Under the pieces are notes generated by a model. That model worked only from the letters and a program-made list of their open reading frames with translations. It was not told where the DNA came from and made no database searches. Shown piece after piece: positions 35,161 to 46,032 of a DNA stretch of 64,000 nt. Position numbers and translations under genes: made by a program. Numbering within the stretch: the stretch's first letter is position 1; every line of letters starts with the position of its first letter. The DNA comes from Ampullaceana balthica (lineage: Eukaryota; Mollusca; Gastropoda; Lymnaeidae): the NCBI GenBank assembly GCA_944989445.1, contig CALYLW010000129.1:1134415-1198414 (forward strand), in the 5' to 3' direction.

Positions 35161-35653
35161 ACAACCCGTAAAAAACCAAGTTTTTTTACTATAAATCCTT
35201 TACGTATGAGACGTAACTAAAAGAATGTTCATTATAACACGCAGCGCAAGACCATCCAAAAATACTAAATTGCAGTTGTGTCGTAAAACGTGTTTAATAT
35301 AATGCGCACCGATCAGGAATAGGTTTATAAAAAGTGTTGTCAGTAAAATACGCACCTTATTGCGCGACAGAAATTTTGTTCAATATAATACGCACCGCGA
35401 CGCTCTATCTCAAAAAATAGCATGATACATAGGAATGAATAAAATAATCTAAAAAATCAATAATTTAATTACAGTACATGCGATCGATCTGAAATTTTGA
35501 TACATTGTTTTTATCATCGGTACGAAACTGCCTGCAAAATTTCAGCTCGCTATCTTGCGAGCAAGTGGGTTAAAAATCGATCAAAAGTTTTGGCGACAAG
35601 CAAGCAAGCAAGCAAGGTCGGCCGCAGACACCACGAGTTAATATAAAGGATTT
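35161..35653 (+). repeat. AAATCCTTTAT unit, copy 2
   Basis: Direct copy of the preceding unit, starting only about 10 bases after it ends. It differs by scattered substitutions and by a longer CAAGCAAGCAAG run near 35600. It has the same opening and closing motifs. Confidence 0.85.
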
Positions 35654-35664
35654 AATAAAAAAAA

Positions 35665-36153
35665 ACCAGTAAAAAACCAAGTTTTTCACTATAAATCCTT
35701 TATGTATGAGACGTAACTAAAAGAATGTTCATTATAATACGCAGCGCAAGACCATCCAAAAATACAAATTTGTAGTTGTGTCGTAAAACATGTGTAATAT
35801 AATGCGCACCGATCAGGAATATGTTTATAAAAAGTGTTGTCAATAAAATACGCACCTAATTGCGCGACAGAAAGGTTGTTCAATATAATGCGCACCCTTA
35901 CACTCTATCTCAAAAAATAACATGATACATAGGAATAAATAAAATAATCTAAAAAATCAATAATTCAATTACGGTATATGTGATCGATCTGAAATTTTGA
36001 TACATAGTTTTTATCATCGCCACCAAACTGCCTTCAAAATTTCAGCTCGTTAGCTTAAGAGCAAGTGGGTTAAAAATCGATCAAAAGTTTTGGCGACAAG
36101 CAAGCAAGCAAGCAAGGTCGGCCGCAGACACCACGAGTTAATATAAAGGATTT
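35665..36153 (+). repeat. AAATCCTTTAT unit, copy 3
   Basis: Third direct copy. The opening motif is ACCAGTAAAAAACCAAG and the closing motif TTAATATAAAGGATTT. It is the most diverged of the three (for example GCGCACCCTTACACTC in place of GCACCGCGACGCTC). Confidence 0.85.
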
Positions 36154-36580
36154 AAAAAGTGGGATTTTTTTGCCCCCACCCCCTGGAAAAATTCCTAGTG
36201 ACGCCCGGTGAGGGGGCGACACCATGAGTTTCCGCATCGGCCCCAGTGGCGCCTCTGTTTACAGGAAATTATTATGTGCTGAAATCTGAATACAAGTCAG
36301 TCACATTGTAACGCACTCATGTTCATTTAGCCTAACTATTATATAGACACGCATCTTATCAGGCTATGTAGGTTTCATAAATTCGTATATATTTGTGGAC
36401 AACGTTGAGGGATATGCTATAAATTAATGCCTTCAGGTACTCATGGGAACAATGTTCTTGTAATTTGTCAAACGACAACATGTTGTTCTTGTTAACATAT
36501 TATAAATAATAATAAATTAATAACAATAATCATCTTAACCAATAATAAAATAATAATGAATATAACTAATTATTATTATT

Positions 36581-37070
36581 AAATCCTTTATATTAACTCG
36601 TTGTGTCTGCGGCGGACCTTGCTTGCTTGCTTGCTTGTCGCCAAAACTTTTGATCGATTTTTAACCCACTTGCTCGCAAGATAGCGAGCTGAAATTTTGC
36701 AGGCAGTTTTGTACCGATGATAAAAACAATGTATCAAAATTTCAGATCGATCGCATGTACCGTAATTAAATTATTGATTTTTTAGATTATTTTTTTTATT
36801 CCTATGTATCATGCTATTTTTTGAGATAGAGCGTCGCGGTGCGTATTATATTGAACAACCTTTCTGTCGCGCAATAAGGTGCGTATTTTATTGACAGCTC
36901 TTTTTATAAACATATTCCTGATCGGTGCGTATTATATTAAACATGTTTTACGACACAACTTCAATTTTGTATTTCTGGATGGTCTGGCGCTGCGTATTAT
37001 AATGAACATTCTTTTAGTTACTTCTCGTACATAAAGGATTTATAGTCAAAAACTTGGTTTTTTACGGGTT
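36581..37070 (-). repeat. AAATCCTTTAT unit, inverted copy
   Basis: The same unit in opposite orientation, about 430 bases right of copy 3 and outside the enclosing MITE (which ends at 36257). The left border is AAATCCTTTATATTAACTCG and the right is ATAAAGGATTTATAGTC, then TTTTTTACGGG. It lies in a tract of ATT/AAT microsatellite. Confidence 0.85.
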
Positions 37071-37099
37071 TTTCTTTTATTTTCATTATTATTTTGTGT

Positions 37100-37718
37100 A
37101 TTATTAATTATTATTATTAACAACTAGATACGACCCGCGGCGTAGCATACGCCGCAGACTTTCTCATAGATAGTGCAAAGAAAGGGGGAAAGAACGGACA
37201 CAAACTACATCACGAAGAAATCAGAACAACGTGAATGAAAGTCCGGGGGGGGGGCGCCGACGCATTGTTACACTCAAGACAAGCACACTGCGGTTACCTA
37301 CCTGCCCCCACCCTGCTCCACCCTAGCTTGCTAAACATAAACTGTGATTGGCCGACCCTAGCGAGGGTAATTCGTCATGCTTATTTAGACTCGTCTTGTG
37401 CTAGTTCTGGTGAATTATTTGTATAGATTAAAATAATATTATATGTATTAATTTTGTTAGTTTTTAAAGTAGGGTCCATAAAATAAAGATTTTACAGTCC
37501 AGGAAAATGAGACTGGTCCGTCAGAACAGGGAATAGTAAGCCTATGGTGTGCTACGGGCCTTATCGGATCAATAACTTCGTTTTTGCGAGGTTGCCAGCT
37601 CAGCAAATCAATCGATGGCAGAAGGATTAATGAATGATTCATTTCATAAATCAATCGTTGTCTAAGGCAACAACCTAACTAGCAGTGGAATATTAATAGA
37701 GGAGGAGCATTAAATCCC
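37100..37718. other. GC-richer unclassified tract
   Basis: The stretch from about 37130 (CGACCCGCGGCGTAGCATAC) to 37420 is richer in G+C than its surroundings and looks like an old repeat. The two short frames here show no known domain. I see no paired ends. Confidence 0.3.
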
Positions 37719-38415
37719 AAAAGTCATCTGTTCTCACACCATGCCGTCACTTACACTAACGTGTATCAAACTGTACTAAAGTCACCTGTTCTCACACCAT
37801 GCCTTCACTTACACTAAAGTGTAACAAACTGTTCTAAAGTCACCTGTTCTCACACCATGCCTTCACTTACACTAAAGTGTAACTAACTGTTCTAAAGTCA
37901 CCTGTTCTCACACCATGCCTTCACTTACACTAAAGTGTAACTAACTGTTCTAAAGTCACCTGTTCTCACACCATGCCTTCACTTACACTAAAGTGTAACT
38001 AACTGTTCTAAAGTCACCTGTTCTCACACCATGCCTTCACTTACACTAACGTGTATCTAACTGTTCTAAAGTCACCTGTTCTCACACCATGCCTTCACTT
38101 ACACTAACGTGTATCTAACTGTTCTAAAGTCACCTGTTCTCACACCATGCCTTCACTTACACTAACGTGTATCTAACTGTTCTAAAGTCACCTGTTCTCA
38201 CACCATGCCTTCACTTACACTAACGTGTATCTAACTGTTCTAAAGTCATCTGTTCTCACACCATGCCTTCACTTACACTAACGTGTATCTAACTGTTCTA
38301 AAATCATCTGTTCTCACACCATGCCTTCACTTACACTAACGTGTATCTAACTGTTCTAAAGTCACCTGTTCTCACACCATGCCTTCACTTACACTGACGT
38401 GTATCTAACTGTTCA
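37719..38415. repeat. 58-bp minisatellite, about 12 copies
   Basis: The unit contains AAAGTCACCTGTTCTCACAC followed by CATGCCTTCACTTACACTAA and CGTGTATCTAACTGTTCT. Repeats recur every 58 bases (for example 37831 and 37889). Copies fall into two variants, ACTAAAGTGTAAC (left half) and ACTAACGTGTATC (both ends and right half), which suggests local homogenisation. Confidence 0.95.
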
Positions 38416-39114
38416 AGAAAAGCCCATTAAGCCCAAAGAGGTGTGGGAGATCTCTCAAGATACCCCAACCCAATGTCAACAAAAAACATCACCTCATTTC
38501 ATACGTCACCAAAAGAAAAACTCGTCATGCTTCATGCCACCCGACAACGTGACTGTATACATTAAAATTAGCTGTGTTTTTTTGTGGAATGTTATTGACA
38601 GTACGACTAAAGACGAACGCTCACTGGCCAATCTCTGTTCATTTCTTATACAGCAAAAGGGGTGCTAAATATTTTGTTGTAAAGTGCAAATTTGCAAACA
38701 AACATAACGCTAAAACTAACGGAGTAGCAGAGTGCACGTAACAACAAAATAAGTTCAACTGCATGTGTGCTTCACAAATACAAAAGGTACCATGGTTATG
38801 ATGGCCGTTCCCTCCCATTCCTGCCACTAGGCTTGTTATTGTTTATATCTAAGGATTGTCCAGGATTACTTTTAAAAGAGAATAACAGTTGTTTTTTTGT
38901 TTTGTTTTTAAAGAACACATTCACTCTACAAACGTGCCTTGGAAGCAATATTTCCTTTCAATGCAATGTGAGAGTTCTACACTGAAGCCATTGGTGAATT
39001 GACTTTATCTTAATCAGTTTAGATAGCGCACGAGCCAACAAAAACGTCACTGGACATTTCCTAGGAAACTTGATTTAATGACCATATTAAATGGTTTAAG
39101 AAAATGTACAGGCC
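38416..39114. other. No gene seen
   Basis: Intergenic sequence with short frames only (89 residues or less). None has a recognisable domain or consistent splice sites. Confidence 0.4.
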
Positions 39115-39310
39115 AGCATAGCTAGTATGATGTGACGCATTGGCCAGTGGTATTACTATAGTTTGAGTTGATGCATTGATCAGCGGTATTACAAGTATGG
39201 TATGATGTATTGACAAGCGATATTACAGGTATGATATTATGTATTGAACGGTGATATCACTAGTTTAAGATGATGTATTGACCAGTGGTACTACTACTAC
39301 TAGAATTTAG
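39115..39310. repeat. Degenerate TGATGTATTGACCAG repeat, left part
   Basis: Loose copies of GATGTATTGACCAGTGGTAC recur about every 35-45 bases. The same repeats resume at about 40237, so the LTR-like segment between them probably inserted into one tract. Confidence 0.75.
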
Positions 39311-39337
39311 AATTACAACACAAAGATAACTTAATAC

Positions 39338-40225
39338 TGTAGAAGATCTGCCTTAAGTGTCTTTCATCTACTTCTTCTACTCTCGTTCAAAGCAATAAGT
39401 CCAACACGCCACTAACCAAGACAGTTCTTTTATTTGCGTAGATCACTTCTCATCTGGCCGTCACTACGTTCTTATTTCTCAGTCTCTCTATCCGTACTGC
39501 GTCCTCGTGGCACCCCGACTCCAACTAACACGGCACACTAGCTCCCTGGCCTCCTATCTCGCCACCCTGGCTTCGTACTAGTGGCTCCCTGGTCTCGACT
39601 CCCCGGTCTAACATTTCCCTGCCCTTATATTGTCCACTTGCTTACCCTGCATTTAACCCTAACATTCTTGGCTGGCCCCATACGCGTCTCCAACGAGTTT
39701 CTGATTGGTTAAAAGTTACTTAGTTTATGCTAATCTACAAACTTTCCCACTAAGTTATTTAGGTCGCTGAAATACAATATTGTTTCTACCCCGACTTAGA
39801 CCATGGGTCACTCATAGGACAACTCCCCCACCCCTTGTGAATTTCCGCCATCCTGTACATCTCAGTGACACTTTGGGTTATTCCACTGTCTTGCCCCCAA
39901 AGTTGAAATACAATCCCTGTGAGATAGCCGTAGACCTGTCCCCTCGGTAACCTGTCCCAATCGCCCGTATGCGGTTCTCTACAATACAACCCTCAGATAG
40001 ACATAAGGATAAAAACACCTTTCTTATTCCGTATGCGAGAACAAACTCATACAAAGTTTCGTTCTTCCCGTCCGGAATTCGGGCGTGAAATGGGTTGCCT
40101 GAAGAAACCAGGAAAGCCAACACTTTATCAACATTTAAAACTCTAATAAGAATGCAGGACTAAACACAAACCATAGATAAGCGTAGGACGCAATAATCTT
40201 CTGTATAGTAGGAGCGTCTGAAACA
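39338..40225 (-). mobile_element. Candidate solo LTR
   Basis: The segment begins TGTAGAAG and ends CTGAAACA, so it has TG...CA borders. Read on the minus strand it has a TATA box (CAATATAAGGGCAGGG near 39626), then a polyadenylation signal AATAAA at 39429-39434, in the order expected for U3-R-U5. It is about 890 bp, is GC-richer than its flanks, and interrupts a repeat tract. No matching 4-6-bp duplication is visible and there are no internal retroelement genes, so it is a solo LTR at best. Confidence 0.5.
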
Positions 40226-40236
40226 GATAAGAAACT

Positions 40237-40710
40237 AATATGATATTATGTATTGCCCAGTGGTACTACTAGTGTGATATGATGTATTGACCAGTGGTAC
40301 TACTAATTTCAGATGATATATTGACCAGCAGTACTAAAACTAAAAGTATGAGATGATGTATTGACCATGCTGCAGCAGTACCATCAAGTTTGTGAAGTTG
40401 TATAGACCAGGAGTGCTATCTAGTGTTAGATGATTTTTTACCAGTAGTTATCTGGTTTCAGATGATTTACTAGCCAGGACCACTCTATTGTTTTAGATGA
40501 TTTGTTGACCAGTACCGCTACTACTACTAGTGTAATTATGTATTGACCAACAGTATTACAAGTACAAGATGATGTATTGACCAGTAGTACTAGCAGTTGA
40601 GATAATGTATTGACCAGTAGTACTGCTAGTGTGAGATGATGTATTGACCAGTGATACTACTATTATAAGATAATGTATTGACCAGTAGTAATAGTAGTTG
40701 AGATAATGAA
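40237..40710. repeat. Degenerate TGATGTATTGACCAG repeat, right part
   Basis: A dozen or so imperfect copies of GATGTATTGACCAGTAGTAC with variable spacers such as ACTAGTGTGA. It continues the tract at 39115-39310. Confidence 0.8.
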
Positions 40711-43516
40711 ACTATCTACTGATCTTGATATGAACTTTACTTTTCCTTTACAATACATTCTCCATTTTCTAAATATTACGACTTCTTATTCTACTTCTAC
40801 AAGAATGGTCTTATTCTTTTCACCCACCCACCTTCTTATCTTTACATTACTTTCTTTTTTTCCCCTTCATTTCTAGCAATTATTGACAATTATAACATTC
40901 TGGGAAAGATGTATGGGGGTGAGAGACGGCGATGTATTCGGTAGAAATGACTATGTATAGTGTATAGTTTCGGTCAAATAAGTTTTGGAGAAATTTGAAT
41001 TTTGTTTTTAATGAACAAGTCAAAAAAAGCTCTTTTCAGAATATAGTATATTTATATGTATATATAATATATATATGTATATTAAAAAAATTGAACAACA
41101 CATCCCAAATTTATCTTTACTTAATAATTTAAGTTAATACGTAATAAATTTTACATGATGACTTCGCCAATCCAAGTACTTAGCATAATATTAATATATA
41201 GTTGTTTTTTAAAAAAATCCTAACAAACAAGTTTGGAAATCCAAGTGTTGTAAACCGATTACAGTAATCCACGTACGGTAACCCAACTATTGCGCTCCAA
41301 GTGTAGTCCAACCATGGTAGTCCAAGAAACTTAATCCAAGCATGGTAGCTCAAAAGCAAAAATGGTAACAAAATTGTGGTAATCACACGTGTGATAATCA
41401 AAATGTGGTAATTCAAGTATGGTAAGTCAAGTTAGGTAACCAAATTATAACTAGTATGACATAAACCCCCGTAGCCCATAAAATGTCTCGGTAGGTTTTA
41501 ATACCTTTCCCACAGAACACATCTCGGAAATTCTGGGAGTATTTTTAGTCAATCGCCTATTGACTCTCCACTTATTGAATTACATCTTCCTCCCGACCGA
41601 AAAACATACATTCTTCCTGAAGTTGAGAGCGAATAATAATATTATCTTTATATAATTATTATATCATTGATTGAAATCAATGTTGACTTTTGTGTGCTAC
41701 ATGCCGCTTTAAATGATTCTGTGTACCAAGTAATGTATCATGCATACGTCCTTAAACTAAAAAATTAAGTATTGAAGCAAAGCCGATAAAAATAAGTTAT
41801 GTTAAATTGGATGTTCTATAGTTTCTATAGCGTGACAAGTGATAATAGTTCTAACGGCGTCTAGCAGCAGATAAGAGTCAAATTGTGTAGGAAAATATGG
41901 AATCTTTATATAGTTCCTTGATGGTCTTTCACACCGCACGGAATGACTCAGTGGACGCATCTAAACACTTGGTCGCAGGATTTTGTTTACGGATTCTAAA
42001 TTTACATGTGGAGTTTACAAAACTACTAACACAGGTCAGTGCATGAGAAATATACCGTGACGTAAATAAGATATTTAAAGATCTGGGGGAATCCTATTGA
42101 AACCTAATCCGATTCCTGGTCCTGGAAAGTTGTCCTACCTTAACATGAATACTGTTTGAAGCATGGCAGCAATCTTCTTCATTTATTGTTACAAATATAA
42201 TACACATTTAAAAAGAAATTAATACATATATTAAGAAGAATATAGACGAAATGGTTATCAAAATGTTCATATTGAGGTTACGAGGGCAATAAGATCCAAT
42301 GAAACATTCAGCAATTTAACGAGACAAGTGTAGAGAGTATATTTCAATTGGAAAATAAAAACATAATACTTTCACTTTTAAGAATATAGGATACAACTCT
42401 TGTGTTTATAAACATAGATTTAGATGGTTAAGAAAACAATATCTTATAAATATAGCTATTTAAGCAGTAAAAAAAAAGCCTTGCGTTTTTAATGTCATCG
42501 CACTTAAATATCACTCATATCCTTACTGCTACCTTAAACACAGACTCTCGCATTAGTTATTGTTTAATTTGTTTAGTCATCCCTTTCTCTCTGTTGGGTT
42601 TCCTGTCGTTATTCACAGCGTTTGACTAGTTGATGGCCCATCAGGGCATTGACACGTCGTCTCGTGGTTCTGATCTAGGTAGGCATGCCACCTGTAGAGA
42701 TAAGTTAATAACACTTGCTTAAAACAGTAGGACAAAATTTAACTACGATAAAAGAGACTTTCTAAATATTTATTTAAATCATTTTTTAAATTAAAAAAAA
42801 GACTCCCTCCCACACACATACATCAATAATCTTAGAATGTGTGACTTCTGGTGGAACTACGTAAGCAAAATGGCGTTCGTAGAAAATTGAGTGTTGCCCA
42901 TCCTTCTGAACTAAAGAGATCGGCAAACGGGTCAGCACAAATTATGGCTTCACCGAATTCGGGTTGAATTACGGCGCACAGAATTATTACTTGCGCGGAC
43001 TTAAACATAAGAAAATGATGGATGAGCATTTTAGTTGGGGCGTTTAGATGCAGTCTTTTGAATGATTTATTGTGTAATATTGCAATTTTAATGAAGTCCC
43101 CGGATTAGTGTTGCACTTCAACGAGCCAAGTGACAAGTGCACGTTTATTGGCAATCCGTAGACACTAAATTATAATATGTTATGATATCTCATCATTTTG
43201 TCAGCATAATCCGAGCCTAAGCCCCACTCCGGTTTTCAATTTTCTGTAATGGATATTTGAGACACCTGTTCCCATGCGGTGGCTTCTCTGTCACTTATCA
43301 ACATATCCGATTGGATTTATGTGTCTCCTATTTACAAAATTATGGGTTACTGTATTGCCGAGTTCTCGGGCTGAAATTAACTTTTTTTAAAAATTGGCAC
43401 TAACAATGAAAGATAAATATATTTAACTTAGCATAGAATACATTATATTGTTTAACCAAAATTATTTTTTAAAGGAAAAGACGGGTTTTAATTTAATATT
43501 TTATCATGGTTGACAT
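40711..43516. other. No gene seen; contains a 14-16-bp degenerate repeat
   Basis: From about 41215 to 41445, words such as AATCCAAGTATGGTAA recur with drift every 14-18 bases. Otherwise it is AT-rich intergenic sequence. The 65-residue minus-strand frame at 42832-43029 is in a GC-moderate patch, but no splice or domain evidence supports it. Confidence 0.4.
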
Positions 43517-43671
43517 CAGAGGCGTAGCTAGGACAAATATAAATTTATTTTTTATTTATTTATTACCCCTGATTACTTGTTATACTTAAACATCGTCCTA
43601 AGCATAACGTTGGCGACCCTGTACCTAGGAGCCCAAGGACATATGTAGCCCCACCCCGGGCTACGCATCTG
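43517..43671. mobile_element. Short hAT MITE
   Basis: The ends CAGAGGCGTAGCTAGG and (inverse) CAGATGCGTAGCCCGGGG are flanked by the exact 8-bp GTTGACAT (43509-43516, 43672-43679). It is 155 bp with no coding capacity. Confidence 0.9.
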
Positions 43672-44651
43672 GTTGACATGACTACTTGTCTACTGCTTGT
43701 AAAGCAGCATTTCATTTCATCTGAAAGCGCATTGTTATTCATTGTGCATTCCCCACTGTGTAAAGGTTTAGAGTTACTGACATCACTTCATTCATATTGA
43801 ATGATGCGGGGTTTAAAACATGCGACATGCACCAAACAAAACAGTGGCGGCGCAAGAGAACATATGCTTCCAGCCTCCATAAGAATATTGAAAATTGATG
43901 CTCAGTGCCGCCTTGAGTGTACCGCCCTTCTCACCACACCTTCCTACACTAGTGCATCCAAGGTCATCAATAGATCCTGCAGTAGGTGGGTTGTTAAAAA
44001 AATGCTGTCCAGGGCTGGAGTTTACCATTCGTTGACACTACTGTGTCTTTTCTGATCTTTTCTGAAACAACTATATAGGACTTTGATCCCCGGCCACTGT
44101 GTGTGGACAATATTTCCGGGGGATATTATAAAAGGTTAAAACGTTATAAATACAACTGAGAACAATATATACGGTGACTACTGCCTTAGCACATCAATTC
44201 CTGATTAGTGACTTTCACGTTCTTGTTCGTCCGTCGTGGTCGGCGATGACCACTCTCATTATATTTGCTGGCAGTGCTGTTAACTCCTGGGAAATGTCCC
44301 AAAACGTGGGAATTTTTTTAAAAGCCAAATTAGGCAAATTTATAGAAATGGGAATTTATGAGGATTTGGCCTTAAATATGGGAATATTTGAGATTGCTTC
44401 GCCAACAGAATTTAATGCATTTGGGAATTTTTAGTCTCGTTTGGGAATTTTTTTATTCCTGCTTAGGAAAATTTGGCACCTTGAGTTAAAAGCACTGTTT
44501 GCTGGGCCGCCACATGTGTCCTCTGGTGGCTTATTAACCCTATTCTGGCACGAAAAAGGCGCCCGCATGTCGGACAAGAGATGGATGAGGTCCCTTCAGG
44601 AAGGTTTTGGATACGGTCCTTTCTGGCTTGACGTTTTAATTTGGCGGCCTG

Positions 44652-44990
44652 TTATCTATTAGCCTCACAGACAGCTGCGCCATTCCACATCATAGAGCGC
44701 CAGTGGGCTCGGTTACTGGCTGCTGCTTCCCAGGAGTCATGTCCGATGTCAAAGGCCTTCAGAGCAGTTTTAACTGCATCCTTGTAGCGGTTACGTGGAC
44801 CTCCGCGTGCTCTATGCCCTTCTGTAAGCTCACCATAGAAGAGCCTCTTTGGAAGGCGATGGTCGGGCATGCGCACTACATGCCCGCCCAGCGTAGTTGG
44901 CTTTGCATGAGGCTAGTGTGGATGCTGGGGAGTCCTGACCTGGCTAATATTTCACGTAGATACTTGTACATAATACGTTCAATTATCCCT
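44652..44990 (-). pseudogene. LINE 3' end (reverse-transcriptase C-terminal region)
   Basis: The minus-strand frame ending at 44652 reads RMPDHRLPKRLFYGELTEGH, RARGGPRNRYKDAVKTALKA and WRSMMWNGAAVCEANR, the C-terminal region common to LINE polyproteins. Upstream sequence continues in another frame (MYKYLREILARSG and SLMQSQLRWAG), showing one frameshift near 44885. It is truncated 5' and not functional. Confidence 0.8.
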
Positions 44991-45795
44991 CCCCAACCGC
45001 TGCACACGCACGGCACCAGTTTAAAATTTTAAAATCCATGCGACACTAAAGCCGGAGACCAAGCAAACTCTGTCTGCTGATAAGAATTATAAATGACTGC
45101 ATTTAAAGTAGTACAATCGATTCAGCTTACCATCCAATGTCAATGCTTTCAACACCGATGGTATGGAGCTCCAAACATATTTTATTTTGTTTCCACGAAA
45201 GTTCTGGCGCACTCGATGGGGAGGCGGGGGCCTTTAGCGCTGAAATGAATCCGATCAGAAATGGTCTTGAGATTTTTTAGAATAAGACGTTTCCAGTGAG
45301 AGACCTCCAGCTGGAGATAATTGACAACACAAGAAAAAAATTGAGACAACCGGAGAAATGAATTATTCGTTTGTTTATTATATGCGAATGCGTCAGGTGT
45401 ATGGAATCACTTGGAGTGCGCGTATTTCAAAGTAACTGCTTCGAAGCTAAGGAATAGTTTTCCCAAATCATTCAGAGAATGAGACGTCAAAGAAACATTT
45501 TAGAAAAACCTAAGGACTTCTTTTTCAAAACTAAGTTTTGAAAATCATTTCACATTGAGCATGCTTGACTAGCACAGAATATTTGAAGCGGCTCGTGTGA
45601 GCGATAGCACAATTCGTTTTAAGTAGTTTTGATTCCATTCAATCCACAAACTAAACAGATGTGAGTTGTCGTAAATTCACACATTTTCCCGTTCAATTAT
45701 AACTCATTATTTGAAATATCCTTCTGCGCTTTTTTTTAAACGTCATACTTGGCACTTTTAAGAGTTTAAAGTGTATGTGAATTGGTATGTATGTT

Positions 45796-45801
45796 TTTAT
45801 T
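45796..45801 (-). terminator. Possible polyadenylation signal of the 46-50 kb gene
   Basis: AATAAA on the minus strand about 230 bases downstream of the stop codon at 46033-46035. The position is plausible but any AT-rich flank gives such hexamers. Confidence 0.3.
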
Positions 45802-46032
45802 TTTGTGTGATTCGTTATTGAGTGGAGGCCTGTGGTTGTGTGTGTGTGACATAATTATGTAAACAGATTAATCACGAAATAACAACATCGCTGGGATAAA
45901 GCCTGACCAAGTCAATGCGTCTTTAAGAAATAGCATCAACAACTTAAATAAGGCCATCATCAAATATTTAACTTTATAATGAATGTCATGGTTAAAAACT
46001 ATATATATAGAACATAATATATATATATATTG

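Larger units (their letters stand above)
34433..36207. mobile_element. Nested element carrying three tandem repeat units
   Basis: The left end GGGCGTAGGGAAGGGTGGGC and right end (inverse) GGGCGTCACTAGGAAT are flanked by GTGAGGG on both sides (7 bases). Poly-C/poly-G patches lie just inside both ends. Between them are the three direct copies at 34661-36153. Confidence 0.55.
34284..36257. mobile_element. GTGACACC-family hAT MITE, enlarged by a nested insertion
   Basis: The ends CAGAGGCGTCACTAGAGGG and (inverse) CAGAGGCGCCACTGGGGCC are flanked by the exact 8-bp TTTACAGG (34276-34283, 36258-36265). The usual 200-bp body is interrupted from about 34433 to 36207 by another element carrying the three tandem AAATCCTTTAT units. 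Confidence 0.85.

Noticed and set aside
37719..38415. Possible CRISPR array
   Set aside because: The repeats are directly adjacent with no unique spacers, and the DNA is animal. It is a minisatellite.
39786..40123. Two minus-strand frames (67 and 81 residues) inside the LTR-like segment
   Set aside because: They overlap in different frames, lie in the presumed U3 and match nothing I recognise; likely chance.
42832..43029. 65-residue minus-strand frame with a hydrophobic start
   Set aside because: A signal-peptide-like look alone is weak; no splice partner, domain or promoter evidence.
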